57,654 nucleotides of DNA from Candidatus Heimdallarchaeota archaeon (GTDB taxonomy: Archaea; Asgardarchaeota; Heimdallarchaeia; Heimdallarchaeales; Kariarchaeaceae): positions 1 through 57,654 of the forward strand of contig WAKA01000207.1 in assembly GCA_015523565.1 (NCBI GenBank), read 5' to 3'. The first letter of the stretch is position 1. Every line of letters begins with the position of its first letter. The translations under genes and the position numbers were made by a program. The notes under the pieces were generated by a model. That model did no database searches, had not been told where the DNA came from, and saw nothing but the letters and a program-made list of their open reading frames with translations. Positions 34,020-45,698 of the stretch are shown piece by piece.

Positions 34020-34880
34020 ATGAATCATGATTTTCTTCCATTGTTTGTCTATGAAAACTATCAATCCATTTTTCATGAGCTTTCCAATTCCTTGAGTGGC
34101 TTTTCCCATAATGAATTTTCCTTTGGGTTTGAATTGAAAAGACACGATTTTCCACTCCCTGAAGGAAACTTCATTTTTCTCAACCCAAATTTTTCCTCAT
34201 CGGAACTCGAGCAACACATCAAATCCATCAAGTCACTGCCATTGGGTATATACATCCCTGAAAATCACAAGGAAATTGATTTCTTAGACCGTTTTAATTA
34301 TAAAAAAAGTTCACAAACCCTTTCTGTTTATTATAAACAATCGTCACTCACTGAAAACCAATTAAACAAAATAATGGAGTCTTCTCTGATTACAAGGAAT
34401 TTTTCGTTTGAACAAAGAGGGAAAGTCAATTCGGTTTATGAAAAAATGGATATCCTCCCTGGTCTTCTATTTGCTCAAAAACCGCCAAATGTGGCTGAAA
34501 AGGAAAAAACCATTCTTCCTATCTCCCAATTGTACCAACAAATCGAACGAATTCCTCGGGCTTTTCTTCATCTATTCAATGGAAAGTTTTGGATACTTGA
34601 GGATCATTTCGAAAATTTTCTTGCTTCTGCTATTACCATCGCAAATGAAATTGATTTTCATGACGAGAAAAGCAATAGTATATTTTATCTTGTAAGTCCA
34701 AAAGATGTAGAATCAAAATTGCAACAACAAATACTATTGACGAATATTGAGGTGCAACTTAAATCAGATCATTTATTTGTTTATAATATTGCTTATGACC
34801 TCCAAGATACAATTTTCTCTGAAATTGGTTATAAAAAGATCATAAGCTTCATTTTGTTTACTAACGATTCAGAGCATTAA
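34020..34880 (+). CDS. unknown protein, possibly acetyltransferase-like
   Basis: A 287-residue soluble protein with no clear family motif. The two halves end in similar segments (LDRFNYKKSSQTLSVYYK and SEIGYKKIISFILF), a pattern seen at the C-terminal strands of GNAT acetyltransferases, so a tandem GNAT-like fold is possible but the acetyl-CoA loop is not visible. The ATG was chosen; an in-frame TTG lies two codons upstream. NAD synthase follows 30 bases later on the same strand. Confidence 0.55.
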   Translation: MNHDFLPLFVYENYQSIFHELSNSLSGFSHNEFSFGFELKRHDFPLPEGNFIFLNPNFSSSELEQHIKSIKSLPLGIYIPENHKEIDFLDRFNYKKSSQTLSVYYKQSSLTENQLNKIMESSLITRNFSFEQRGKVNSVYEKMDILPGLLFAQKPPNVAEKEKTILPISQLYQQIERIPRAFLHLFNGKFWILEDHFENFLASAITIANEIDFHDEKSNSIFYLVSPKDVESKLQQQILLTNIEVQLKSDHLFVYNIAYDLQDTIFSEIGYKKIISFILFTNDSEH

Positions 34881-34910
34881 AGAACTGATGATTTGCATTT
34901 TCATTAGGAA

Positions 34911-36857
34911 ATGGTTGCACTTGATTTTATCAGGGTTGCCTTATGCACCCCCTCAACAAAAATCGCAAATGTCTACGCAAACTTGGAAACACATAAGATG
35001 CTTATTGACCAAATATCCCAAACTGGGGCAAGCATTGTCGTTTTTCCAGAACTCTCATTAACTGGGTATTCTTGCAATGATTTGTTCCATAATTCTGGAC
35101 TTTTGCTTAATGTAGAAAAGGCGATATTGGATCTAGAGTCTTACTCTTCAAAATACCCTGATCTTTTAATTGTGGTTGGAGCTCCTATTCCAGTCAATGG
35201 TCAGCTTTTCAACTGTGCTGTAGTTATCAATAATGGTCATATTGCAGGTATTGTTTCAAAGACGTATCCTCCAAACTATAATGAATTCAAGGAGGATATC
35301 TATTTCCAAGATGCACTTGTGAATCCTTTAGACATTTCAATTGGCTCTAATCATAATGTCAAATTATCTAACTCCCTTATTTTTCATGACATTTCCAATG
35401 ATGTCTCTATTGGTATTGAAATTTGTGAAGATTTATGGGCACCATGGCCTCCTTCAATTCCTGCTGCAATTTCTGGGGCAGAAATCATTCTTAACTTGTC
35501 GGCCAGCAATGAATTAATCGGAAAAAGTGCTCATAGAGATGAACTGATAAGGATTATGTCTGATAAGATACATGCTGGTTATTGTTTTGTATCTGCCAAC
35601 TCTAGTGAATCAACTGCTGAAGTAGTCTTTGGAGGACACACATTGATATATGAGTTAGGTGAAAAAATTGCTGAAAAACCCATTTTTTCCTCATCTCCCT
35701 TTATTATTGCAGACCTTGACGTTGGACGCATTAAATCTGCAAGATTAAGAAACACAACTTGGAAAAAAGCAATTCGAAGAACCACCACTAAAAATATGAC
35801 TGTTCCAATCAGAATTTCAATGCATAATGAAGCACCACTTCTTCGTCCAATGCATAAATTTCCTTTCCTTCCATACAACGCAAACGCGAAAACCATCTTT
35901 GATCTCTTGTCTGGCTCTTGCAGTTCAATTGTGAAAAATCGTCTCCAAGAAACTTTTCTTATTCAAGCCGTTGGTCTTGCAAAAAGGGCTGAACGAGCAA
36001 AGGCCAAATCATTTGTCATTGGACTTAGTGGTGGCGTTGATTCCACTTATGCCTTTCTTGTTTCACAAAAGGCTCTTGAAATGTCCAATGTGGAAAAAAT
36101 AACTGCCATAACAATGCCTGGGCCTGGAACCTCCCCACAAACTTTGGCTCTTGTTAATGAACTTGGAAAGAGTTTTGATATCCCGATTCGAAAAATCCCA
36201 ATTGATGAATTGATTAAAAAAGAAACATCATTGTTGAAACATAATGGTGAAATTGATCTTGCATACGAGAATATGCAGGCCCGGCTCAGGACTGAAATAG
36301 CTTTCAATATCGCAAATATGGAAAATGGCATTGTTGTGGGGACTGGTGATCTTTCTGAAATTGCTTTGGGTTGGATGACATATAATGGTGATCACATGAG
36401 TTCCTATGCTGTTAATTCATCAATCCCGAAAACAATGGTGCAACTTTTGATCAAATGGTACGCAGAAACAAAAGCATCAACACTCCAAAAATCAGTCCTG
36501 CTGAAAATTCTTGAAATTCCCATCTCTCCAGAACTTAGACCTTCCGAAAATGGAGAAATCGCCCAAAAAACAGAAGAACTAATTGGTCCATATGAGCTCC
36601 ATGATTTTTTCCTTTATCATTTTGTGGTGAATTTCTTCTCTCCGCAAAAAATCAAATTTCTTGCCCAACAAACCTTTGCAGACAAATATTCTAATGACGA
36701 AATTGCAAAATGGTTGAATGTATTCTTGAAGAGATTTTTCTCCAATCAATTCAAAAGGTCAGCAATGCCAGAGGGGCCTAAAGTGACTGCTGTCTCTCTT
36801 TCACCTCGAAGCCAATGGAGAGTCAATGGTGATGTAACTTCTCCTAAGTTTACATAA
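34911..36857 (+). CDS. nadE: glutamine-dependent NAD+ synthase
   Basis: Makes NAD+ from deamido-NAD+, ATP and glutamine. The N-terminal nitrilase-type glutaminase has its triad in FPELSLTGY (Glu), SKTYPPNYNEF (Lys) and IEICEDLW (Cys). The C-terminal synthetase has the ATP pyrophosphatase loop GLSGGVDST around 371-379 and GTGDLSEIALGW. At 648 residues it is the fused two-domain form. The 3' end overlaps the DUF424 gene by eight bases. Confidence 0.96.
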   Translation: MVALDFIRVALCTPSTKIANVYANLETHKMLIDQISQTGASIVVFPELSLTGYSCNDLFHNSGLLLNVEKAILDLESYSSKYPDLLIVVGAPIPVNGQLFNCAVVINNGHIAGIVSKTYPPNYNEFKEDIYFQDALVNPLDISIGSNHNVKLSNSLIFHDISNDVSIGIEICEDLWAPWPPSIPAAISGAEIILNLSASNELIGKSAHRDELIRIMSDKIHAGYCFVSANSSESTAEVVFGGHTLIYELGEKIAEKPIFSSSPFIIADLDVGRIKSARLRNTTWKKAIRRTTTKNMTVPIRISMHNEAPLLRPMHKFPFLPYNANAKTIFDLLSGSCSSIVKNRLQETFLIQAVGLAKRAERAKAKSFVIGLSGGVDSTYAFLVSQKALEMSNVEKITAITMPGPGTSPQTLALVNELGKSFDIPIRKIPIDELIKKETSLLKHNGEIDLAYENMQARLRTEIAFNIANMENGIVVGTGDLSEIALGWMTYNGDHMSSYAVNSSIPKTMVQLLIKWYAETKASTLQKSVLLKILEIPISPELRPSENGEIAQKTEELIGPYELHDFFLYHFVVNFFSPQKIKFLAQQTFADKYSNDEIAKWLNVFLKRFFSNQFKRSAMPEGPKVTAVSLSPRSQWRVNGDVTSPKFT

Positions 36858-37155
36858 TCATCGCATGTCCAATCATTTTCCCGTTATGTTCCAACCAAAG
36901 GAATACGTCTGGATGAACCAATTTGTTTTCAATCATCAGTTTGGCAATTTTTTCCCCAAAAACATTCAATTGCGTGAATGATTTCAGTTCCTGTAAAACC
37001 TCGTCAGCTTCATATTCAATTTTTCCATAAAATGATTCTCTGATATGGAGCTTCGCCCCATTGAATATGATTGTCTCACCCAAAATTTCCTTGTCACAAA
37101 CCGCAATAAGCTTTTGTCCTTCTATCTTATGGATTTTTAGGTAAAACATTTGCAT
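36850..37155 (-). CDS. DUF424 family protein
   Basis: A 101-residue archaeal protein of the DUF424 family. VCDKEILGETI, LHIRESFYG and NVFGEKIAKLMIE follow the family pattern, and the end WLEHNGKMIGHAMIM fits. Function is unknown, but DUF424 genes often sit near translation genes, here eight bases downstream of aIF2-beta on the same strand. Confidence 0.82.
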   Translation of the reverse strand: MQMFYLKIHKIEGQKLIAVCDKEILGETIIFNGAKLHIRESFYGKIEYEADEVLQELKSFTQLNVFGEKIAKLMIENKLVHPDVFLWLEHNGKMIGHAMIM

Positions 37156-37163
37156 CCCTGCAA

Positions 37164-37595
37164 CTATTTTAGGCTTTTAACAGCGGCTGTTGCACCACAT
37201 GCTTCACACCGCATCATCATAATCCTGTCTTGGATTTCCAATTTGGTGTCGGGTTTTCCACAAGTTCCACAAAGGACATACATTTCGATATATCGATTGA
37301 ATGCCTTTTGGATAAGTGATCTTGGATGTTTCCCCTGTAGAATTGCTCTATTTCCCTCAATATTTGCAGAAGTACCCAGCTCATTGGAAAAGAACTTCAA
37401 AAGATGTTGTTCTTTTCTATTAATGGCCGTTGCTAGTGCCTTAAAACCATTGATGAATGTTCTGTTCCCTTCAATCTCTGAATTGACTGTTGGAATCTCA
37501 AACCTTGTGTCATCATCTGCAACAATTTGAGGGAGTTTCCCTCTAGCCCGTTTCAAGGCTTCCTCATAGTCATATTTTTGCCAATATTCACTCAC
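37164..37595 (-). CDS. eif2b: translation initiation factor aIF2 subunit beta
   Basis: Beta subunit of the heterotrimeric aIF2 that delivers initiator tRNA to the small ribosomal subunit. YDYEEALKRARGKLP is the gamma-binding helix region, NRTFINGFKALATAINR and HLLKFFSNELGTSANIEG form the middle domain, and the C-terminal zinc ribbon has CGTC and CEAC. At 143 residues it has the normal archaeal length. Start is GTG. Confidence 0.95.
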   Translation of the reverse strand: MSEYWQKYDYEEALKRARGKLPQIVADDDTRFEIPTVNSEIEGNRTFINGFKALATAINRKEQHLLKFFSNELGTSANIEGNRAILQGKHPRSLIQKAFNRYIEMYVLCGTCGKPDTKLEIQDRIMMMRCEACGATAAVKSLK

Positions 37596-37678
37596 AAGGG
37601 AATATTCGTTCCTTTTGTTTTAACTATTTCGTAAGTAGACTATTCTTGATTTGCTTTTCTGCCCCTTCTTGGTTTAAT

Positions 37679-37700
37679 CCACCCCTTTAATTTACACTAC
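37679..37700 (+). promoter_or_regulatory. conserved intergenic element, copy B
   Basis: Contains AATTTACACTAC at 37689-37700 preceded by CCACCCCTTT. It matches copy A (23774-23795) at 20 of 22 positions. It lies between aIF2-beta and CDC48. A small inverted repeat ATGAAA-TTAGG-TTTCAT follows at 37716-37732. Confidence 0.35.
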
Positions 37701-37773
37701 CTTTTTTGTTTTTTAATGAAATTAGGTTTCATCTCCCTGAAAATGCAATGAAAATTATTCCTTTCTAAGCTAG

Positions 37774-40038
<2,265 letters not shown>

Positions 40039-40158
40039 CAAATCACAAAAATTACTAAACAATAATGCATTAATTTACAATCCTATAGCGTAATATTCAG
40101 ATTATTTAATAAGGTAAATGGACGGAATACTATTAAGCACAATTTTGAGGCTGTATTT

Positions 40159-40932
40159 ATGGTAATGTCACCAGAACCCAAAATGCAAGAAAGAAAAAGA
40201 AAACGCCCACGTGCAATCAAGTGGGAAACTGAATTGCTTGAAATTATTGAGGAAACACCTGACGTGAAAACTTTCAGGTTTGAAAAACCTGAAGGATGGA
40301 CTTTCATCCCTGGTCAGTTTGTTATGGTATTTTTCCCAGAGGTGTTTGGTAAAGCCAATCGTGCCTACTCAATAAGTTCTTCGCCAAACTCCCCATATTT
40401 GGATTTAACGATTAAATTGTATGGGGTTTTTACCCACCATATGTGGACTCTCAAGGAAGGTTCTTCTTGGACTCTTCGAGGACCTTATGGGCATTTTGTA
40501 CTTGATATGGAAAGAACAAATGACATCATTCTAATTGGTGCTGGCGTTGGGATTACTCCACTTATGTCCATGCTAAGATGGAGCACTGAAGAGAAAATCG
40601 ACCGTCGGTTCCTTCTTCTTTACTCAAACAAAACTCCAAGGGATATTGTATTCCATGAAGAAATTCAAATGATTGAAAGAATGAATCCTAACGTTACAGT
40701 TGTTCATACTCTTACACGTCTTGAGGACAAACTCAAGGATAGTTGGCCTGGTCTGACGGGTCGAATTAATGCGGAAATGATACGTGAACAGGTTGAAAGG
40801 TGGCAGAAACCTGGCTCTGAAATTGCAACCGTTTATGGATGCGGTCCTGCATCAATGTTGACAACTATGGAGGAAGTAATGATTTCCCTTGGATGGCCAA
40901 AAGAAGAAATCCATTACGAGAAATTCTGGTAA
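40159..40932 (+). CDS. FAD/NAD(P)-binding ferredoxin-reductase-family protein
   Basis: Flavoprotein of the ferredoxin-NADP+ reductase superfamily. RAYSISSSP is the FAD-binding RxYS motif, LRGPYGHF follows, and LIGAGVGITPLMSML with YGCGP binds NAD(P)H. There is no attached 2Fe-2S domain, so it should pass electrons to or from a separate partner such as a ferredoxin or an oxygenase or hydrogenase subunit, none of which is adjacent. It is 257 residues long. The stop abuts the convergent ParA-like gene. Confidence 0.9.
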   Translation: MVMSPEPKMQERKRKRPRAIKWETELLEIIEETPDVKTFRFEKPEGWTFIPGQFVMVFFPEVFGKANRAYSISSSPNSPYLDLTIKLYGVFTHHMWTLKEGSSWTLRGPYGHFVLDMERTNDIILIGAGVGITPLMSMLRWSTEEKIDRRFLLLYSNKTPRDIVFHEEIQMIERMNPNVTVVHTLTRLEDKLKDSWPGLTGRINAEMIREQVERWQKPGSEIATVYGCGPASMLTTMEEVMISLGWPKEEIHYEKFW

Positions 40933-41685
40933 TCAAACAAGACTCCTAAATATTTTGTTCAACTTGAGCATAACACTATTGCCTTTTGGCAAAATAATTT
41001 CTTGAATTGCAGATCTGTATGCCACTTCATCATCGTAATCCAATTTCCAAATATTTGATATGCCATTATGCCTTATTTTCAATTTCTGAATCCATTCATT
41101 AAGAAGCGTTGTCATTTTAGGATGGCTGGGGACTTGATTGAATACAATATTGAATTTTACATTTGTGCTACTTATCGCTTTTTTATAAAAATTTTCAATT
41201 AAAAACTCAATTCCCCGAAAAGATTGAAAATCAGGTCTAACAACATCCAACAATCCATTGGCTACTGTCAATATTGCCAAGGTGAAAAAATTTACACCTG
41301 GCCCCAAATCAAAAATTACAATATCATAGTCTAGATGCTTTAAATCCTCGAAAAGGTTATCTCTCATTGTTATGAACCAACTCCTCTTGGAGGAATGAAT
41401 CTTGTCTTTCGGAACAAATTTCGGGTTTGCATAAATAAGATGCACATTTTCATCATGCAAAGTGACACGATCAATGGTTTCTGTTAACTTGTTTGTCCCA
41501 TTCAAATAATCATTGAAATAACATGAGACATTCCTAGAAGAAAACAAATGTGAAAAACTAGGCATCTTAAAATCCGCTTCAATCAACAGAACTTTTTTTT
41601 CCTCTGCTAAGCTTCTCGCTCCATTGAGGCTTATTGTTGTCTTCCCACTTCCCCCCTTGTATGAATGGACAAGCAGTATGTTCAC
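40933..41685 (-). CDS. ParA/MinD-type P-loop ATPase
   Basis: Deviant Walker A ATPase: HSYKGGSGKTT at about residues 7-17 from the chosen start carries the signature lysine of the ParA/MinD/SIMIBI group, with LLIEADFKMPS (A') and IVIFDLGPGVN (Walker B). Such proteins partition DNA or position complexes. The GTG start fits the conserved N-terminus; the longer frame would run through the divergent promoter into the neighbouring gene. The neighbour, 66 bases away, encodes a ribbon-helix-helix protein, giving a SegAB/ParAB-like arrangement. Confidence 0.85.
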   Translation of the reverse strand: MNILLVHSYKGGSGKTTISLNGARSLAEEKKVLLIEADFKMPSFSHLFSSRNVSCYFNDYLNGTNKLTETIDRVTLHDENVHLIYANPKFVPKDKIHSSKRSWFITMRDNLFEDLKHLDYDIVIFDLGPGVNFFTLAILTVANGLLDVVRPDFQSFRGIEFLIENFYKKAISSTNVKFNIVFNQVPSHPKMTTLLNEWIQKLKIRHNGISNIWKLDYDDEVAYRSAIQEIILPKGNSVMLKLNKIFRSLV

Positions 41686-41705
41686 AATTGACTCTCTTTT
41701 CTCTG

Positions 41706-41721
41706 GTTTATAAAGATAAAC
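41706..41721. promoter_or_regulatory. 16-bp inverted repeat between the ParA-like and ribbon-helix-helix genes
   Basis: GTTTATAAAGATAAAC is a perfect six-base inverted repeat (GTTTAT and ATAAAC) around AAAG. It occupies the 66-base divergent spacer and overlaps likely TATA elements for both genes, so a protein bound there could repress both. It is a candidate operator or partition site. Confidence 0.5.
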
Positions 41722-41751
41722 TAAAAAAGTCACGAAAAATAATTCTCTTGA

Positions 41752-42279
41752 ATGGGTAAAAGACAAAGCATTCGTGTAGAGCTTGAAGGTGAAATTTTGA
41801 AAACTTTTCTCGAGCTAAAGGAAATCCACAATTTCAAAACAAATACTGAATGCATTAGATGGTGTATTTCTGAGGCCTCAAATGAATCCGCGATTGACCT
41901 GACCAAAGAACAAATGAACCTAATACAGACGTTGATTAAGAAACCCCAAATCAGAAAGAAATTTTTAGTTTTCAACCGCAGGGAGTTTATCAAAAAATCT
42001 TTGGATCATTATATTGAATTTATTGAGAAAAATATGCCAAGCATTCAAGATTGGGATGTCCGAAATTCTTTACCTGAAGAAGAGCTTGACATAGCTTTGG
42101 CGGTAATTAAGTGTCAAGCGAACAATCCAATTGACATGGTAACCCTCGATGAGGTTATTTCTGAACTAAATACAAAAAACACATACCATGTCCGAAAAAT
42201 CCTCGAAAAATTCATTGATGAGGGAATTCTGGATGTCATTGAGCATAAAGGAAAAACATATTATCATGCAAGGAAATAA
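41752..42279 (+). CDS. ribbon-helix-helix/winged-helix DNA-binding protein
   Basis: Residues 3-45 (RQSIRVELEGEILKTFLELKEI) resemble a ribbon-helix-helix domain, the middle is helical, and residues 110-175 fit a winged helix (VTLDEVISELNTKNTYHVRKILEKFIDEGILDVI, ending in a wing strand KTYYHARK). No family name is recognised. It is transcribed away from the ParA-like gene across a 16-bp inverted repeat, which suggests it binds that site as the DNA-binding partner. Assignment as a SegB/ParB analogue is inference. Confidence 0.7.
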   Translation: MGKRQSIRVELEGEILKTFLELKEIHNFKTNTECIRWCISEASNESAIDLTKEQMNLIQTLIKKPQIRKKFLVFNRREFIKKSLDHYIEFIEKNMPSIQDWDVRNSLPEEELDIALAVIKCQANNPIDMVTLDEVISELNTKNTYHVRKILEKFIDEGILDVIEHKGKTYYHARK

Positions 42280-42307
42280 AGTAATGATTATCAATATTTA
42301 AAAAAAT

Positions 42308-43507
42308 ATGATGTGTCCTGAAATTATGGATATCCCTGATGACCTAAGGGGAAAAATTGAATGGGTAGAACCCAGTCCTCCATCACATGGTCTATCTTAT
42401 GATGAAATAAAAAACTCTCTTATCCCCTTTTTAAAAAAATTGCCAAAAGACCCAATTTTGATAGTGATCAACGACGCACACCGATCAACTCCATCCCATG
42501 TCATCTTAAAAATTATTTTGGAAAACAATGTCAATATTGGGCTGATCGCAATTGCAACAGGAAGCCATTCACAACCAAATAAGGACGAAATAGAGACAAT
42601 TTTCCAAGACATTGACATTTCATCTCTTCCAATTCATTATCATAATGGCTCTCTTCCCATTTCTGAATACCTGAACCTTGGTAAAACAAAAAGAGGTACT
42701 AAAGTTTTCATCAACCCTATTGTTAATGAATTTCAAACCATTTTAACAATCAACTCTGTTGAACCCCACTATTTCGCGGGATTTACTGGTGGTATCAAAT
42801 CTGTTGTTCCAGGGTTGGCAAGTGTCAAAACAATTGAAAAAAACCATGCTTGGGCATTGTCTAATGATTCGGGACCCACATTGACAAATGGGAACCCTGT
42901 TTTTGAAGATTTATGGGAATGTGGAAGTAAAATTCAATCTTCAATCCTTGGAATTCAACTGGTTAATATTGGGTCTAGAATATTCGGTATTTTTTGCGGG
43001 AACCTCAGGGAAGCATTTGAAAAAGCTAAATCACTTTCCTCAAAAATATTTGTAAAATCATTTTCAACACAATTTGACTTGGTTATTTCCCATGTTATTG
43101 GTCCAATTTCTCGTAGTCTTTACCAAGCCCAGAAAGGATTGGAAAACACTCGCCAAGTTCTCAAGAAAGGAGGGACGATTGTCTTGGTCGCTGAATGCAA
43201 GAAAGGAATCGGAAATACTGCTTTTTTTGAAACGCTTAGCAAATATGATAATCCCTCTGATGTGGTTAATTCCATCTCTATTGAAAATTATAGGTTTGGA
43301 GACCATAAAGCCGCTAAATTCGCAAGCCTTGCACTTTACGCCAATTTGAGGATTTGTTCCTCATTGTCAGAAGAAACAATTCATTCTGTCTTTGCAGAAA
43401 AAATTCTTGCAACTGATCTTTCCTCCCTAATTCGAAAATTTGTAGAAGAAGGAAAATCTGTTCTCTATGTACATGATTCTGGCAATGTAGTTGTGACAAT
43501 CAACTAA
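42308..43507 (+). CDS. LarA family nickel-pincer racemase-like enzyme
   Basis: LarA enzymes racemise or epimerise 2-hydroxy acids using a nickel pincer nucleotide attached to lysine. INDAHRSTPSH, ATGSHSQPNKDEIE with the first His, and HYFAGFTGGIKSVVPGLA with the cofactor lysine follow the family; NHAWALS supplies another His. GDHKAAKFASLALYAN is the C-terminal family motif. Substrate need not be lactate. The cofactor-making genes larB, larC and larE are not in the window. Confidence 0.88.
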   Translation: MMCPEIMDIPDDLRGKIEWVEPSPPSHGLSYDEIKNSLIPFLKKLPKDPILIVINDAHRSTPSHVILKIILENNVNIGLIAIATGSHSQPNKDEIETIFQDIDISSLPIHYHNGSLPISEYLNLGKTKRGTKVFINPIVNEFQTILTINSVEPHYFAGFTGGIKSVVPGLASVKTIEKNHAWALSNDSGPTLTNGNPVFEDLWECGSKIQSSILGIQLVNIGSRIFGIFCGNLREAFEKAKSLSSKIFVKSFSTQFDLVISHVIGPISRSLYQAQKGLENTRQVLKKGGTIVLVAECKKGIGNTAFFETLSKYDNPSDVVNSISIENYRFGDHKAAKFASLALYANLRICSSLSEETIHSVFAEKILATDLSSLIRKFVEEGKSVLYVHDSGNVVVTIN

Positions 43508-43560
43508 TTGTGTCGTCACCATATTTTTATGTGATATTTTTACAAGCTAATTGAGGAACA

Positions 43561-44400
43561 TTGGTTAAGATAATTACGGATTCGGCATCAGATATCCCAA
43601 CTGAACTTGTCACTCGATATGATATCACTGTAATTCCCGCATTTGTTTGGTTTGGAGGGGAAAAATACGCTGATGGCATAGACATCGAAAAGCATGAATT
43701 TTATGATCGTCTGGTAAAAAGTGATTTAGTGCCAAGGACAACACACGCAAGTCCAAGAACCTTTTTACATGAGTTCAAGAAACATAGGGAACCTGTTTTG
43801 GCAATTCTGACATCAAAAAAACTTTCTCCTTTTTATTATTCTGCAGAGCTTGCAGTACAAAAATTCTCATTGACCCATGTAACACTTTATGATTCTGAAA
43901 CCGTTTCAATGGGTCTTGGTCAACTTGTTCTTACTGCCGCCAAACTTATAGAAACTGGTCATTCCATTGATGATGTCCTATATGTCTTAGATGAAATGAA
44001 AAAAAAGCAATCCCTATTTGTTTTATTGGATACCTTGAAATACATTGTACGGGGTGGACGAGCCAAACGTTCCCAAGAAGTTCTATCCAACCTTTTGAAT
44101 ATAAAACCAGTCCTTCACATAAAGGACGGGGAACTTCACCCTTTTGATAAGGGATTTGGATACGAAAAAACCAAAGAGAAAGTTCTGAAATCTGTAGAAA
44201 AACTTTACCAAGGTACGCCCAATTTAATTGTCAGCATTCTTTATTCCACAAATCTCTTGGCAGGACAGGAATTCTATTCCGAAATTGTTGAACTCCTTAA
44301 TCCAAAAACCATCTATATGGCGAAAGTTGGTCCCAGTGTTGGCTCTAATGTTGGTCCAAATGCATTAGCTTTGGCAATTGCCCCCGAAGTTAAACCATAA
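43561..44400 (+). CDS. DegV family lipid-binding protein
   Basis: DegV proteins bind long-chain fatty acids; in bacteria (FakB) they present them to a kinase. VKIITDSASDIP at the N-terminus, TTHASPRTFLHEF (TSQPSP-like), LTSKKLSPFYYSAE, YDSETVSMGLGQLV and the RGGRAKRSQEVLSNLLNIKPVL stretch are diagnostic. At 279 residues it has the usual length. Start is TTG with GATATTTTTAC centred about 23 bases upstream. Given ether lipids in archaea, the ligand is uncertain. Confidence 0.92.
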   Translation: MVKIITDSASDIPTELVTRYDITVIPAFVWFGGEKYADGIDIEKHEFYDRLVKSDLVPRTTHASPRTFLHEFKKHREPVLAILTSKKLSPFYYSAELAVQKFSLTHVTLYDSETVSMGLGQLVLTAAKLIETGHSIDDVLYVLDEMKKKQSLFVLLDTLKYIVRGGRAKRSQEVLSNLLNIKPVLHIKDGELHPFDKGFGYEKTKEKVLKSVEKLYQGTPNLIVSILYSTNLLAGQEFYSEIVELLNPKTIYMAKVGPSVGSNVGPNALALAIAPEVKP

Positions 44401-44413
44401 GGGGACAATCAAA

Positions 44414-45472
44414 ATGAAACTCATCCAATTACCTCCTCCAGTTCTTACTTTGATTCCAGAAAATGATGATGACATTTATGTCCTTTACACCTTTATCAAA
44501 ACTGGTGATATAATAAAGGCCAAGACCTCTAGAAAAATCAAAAAAGAAGGCTCTGATGACGCATACAGGGAAACAGCAGTCATTTCAATTGCCGTTGAAA
44601 AAATTGAATACAAAAGTTATGGCGATTTTCTTAGAATTAGGGGTATTATAGTAGATTCTTCAAATCCAGATATATCACTTTCCTCTTATCATACATTGAC
44701 TCTAAAACCTAAATTGCAATTATCAATCAAACGCGATAACTGGGATATGGAAAGCATTGCTGAGCTTAACTCTCCCTCTAACATGGGTGAAACTTCTCTT
44801 CTTCTTCTTGTCATTGACGATGAAGTTGCAACTATTGCCAAATTGGGACGGTTTGCAACACAAGTGATCACTGAGATCCATTCAAATCTTCCAAGGAAAG
44901 CTCATAATACTCAATATTTGTCCCTGAAAAAGGAATATCATCAAAATATCCTTGAAACCTTACTTGACCTTGAAAAAACCTCTTCTTCTGATAAAATAAT
45001 TATTGGTGGTCCTGGTTTTGAAAAAGACGAATTTTTCGATTACTTAAAAACCCATGCTCCACAAATCATCAAGAAAATCCATTTGATACCAATTAAAAAC
45101 CATGGAAGAAATGGACTTCGCGAACTTATTGCCAAAAAAGAACTCAAGTCTTTTACGGTAGTCAATCATGCACAAGAAGAATCCGATTTTTTAACTCAGT
45201 TTCTTACCGAACTATCAAAAGAAAACGGAAAGGCCGTCTATGGCTTGGAATCTATCCAAAAAGCCGCAGAAATCGGTGCCATTGAAAAATTGGGTGTGCT
45301 TGACAAGCTATTACATGGTGACATCTCTCTTAGAAACAAAATTGAGGAAATCCAAAAGCTTGTTAAACGATACTCTGGCTCAACCATCTTAATCAGTAGC
45401 AACCACCCCTATTCCAATGAATTTGAGGCATTTGGTGGAATCGTTGCACTCTTACGCTACCCGCTACCTTAA
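44414..45472 (+). CDS. pelA: Pelota (Dom34) ribosome-rescue factor
   Basis: Archaeal Pelota recognises stalled ribosomes and, with the ABCE1 ATPase, splits them. The N-terminal Sm-like domain (EDDIYVLYTFIKTGDIIKAKTS region), the central eRF1-like domain (LLLVIDDEVATIAKLG; no GGQ motif, as expected for Pelota), and the C-terminal ITILISSNHPYSNEFEAFGGIVALLRYPL match the family. The ATG at 44414 was chosen because the N-terminus MKLIQLPPPVLTLIPE is standard; the longer frame overlaps degV. About 14 bases separate it from degV. Confidence 0.92.
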   Translation: MKLIQLPPPVLTLIPENDDDIYVLYTFIKTGDIIKAKTSRKIKKEGSDDAYRETAVISIAVEKIEYKSYGDFLRIRGIIVDSSNPDISLSSYHTLTLKPKLQLSIKRDNWDMESIAELNSPSNMGETSLLLLVIDDEVATIAKLGRFATQVITEIHSNLPRKAHNTQYLSLKKEYHQNILETLLDLEKTSSSDKIIIGGPGFEKDEFFDYLKTHAPQIIKKIHLIPIKNHGRNGLRELIAKKELKSFTVVNHAQEESDFLTQFLTELSKENGKAVYGLESIQKAAEIGAIEKLGVLDKLLHGDISLRNKIEEIQKLVKRYSGSTILISSNHPYSNEFEAFGGIVALLRYPLP

Positions 45473-45555
45473 ATCCCTTGACTACAGGATTAATATACTT
45501 AGTCTACAAAATATTAATTCATTCCTTCTCTTCAAAAAAATCAAAACCCATCTTT

Positions 45556-45567
45556 GTAGTGTAAATT
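45556..45567 (-). promoter_or_regulatory. conserved intergenic element, copy C (inverted)
   Basis: GTAGTGTAAATT is the reverse complement of AATTTACACTAC. In the same spacer, ATTCTTGACCTGCTTTTCATCC at 45628 resembles ATTCTTGATTTGCTTTTCTGCC near 37642, so copies B and C share a second element. Confidence 0.3.
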
Positions 45568-45698
45568 GCTATACTTTCTCCAACCTTCTACACAATATTT
45601 GCTCAAGGTTTCTTTCTTTATTAGGCGATTCTTGACCTGCTTTTCATCCAAAGCGTTATGGTTATTAGCATGTATGTCTATTTATTTATTGAATCTTC

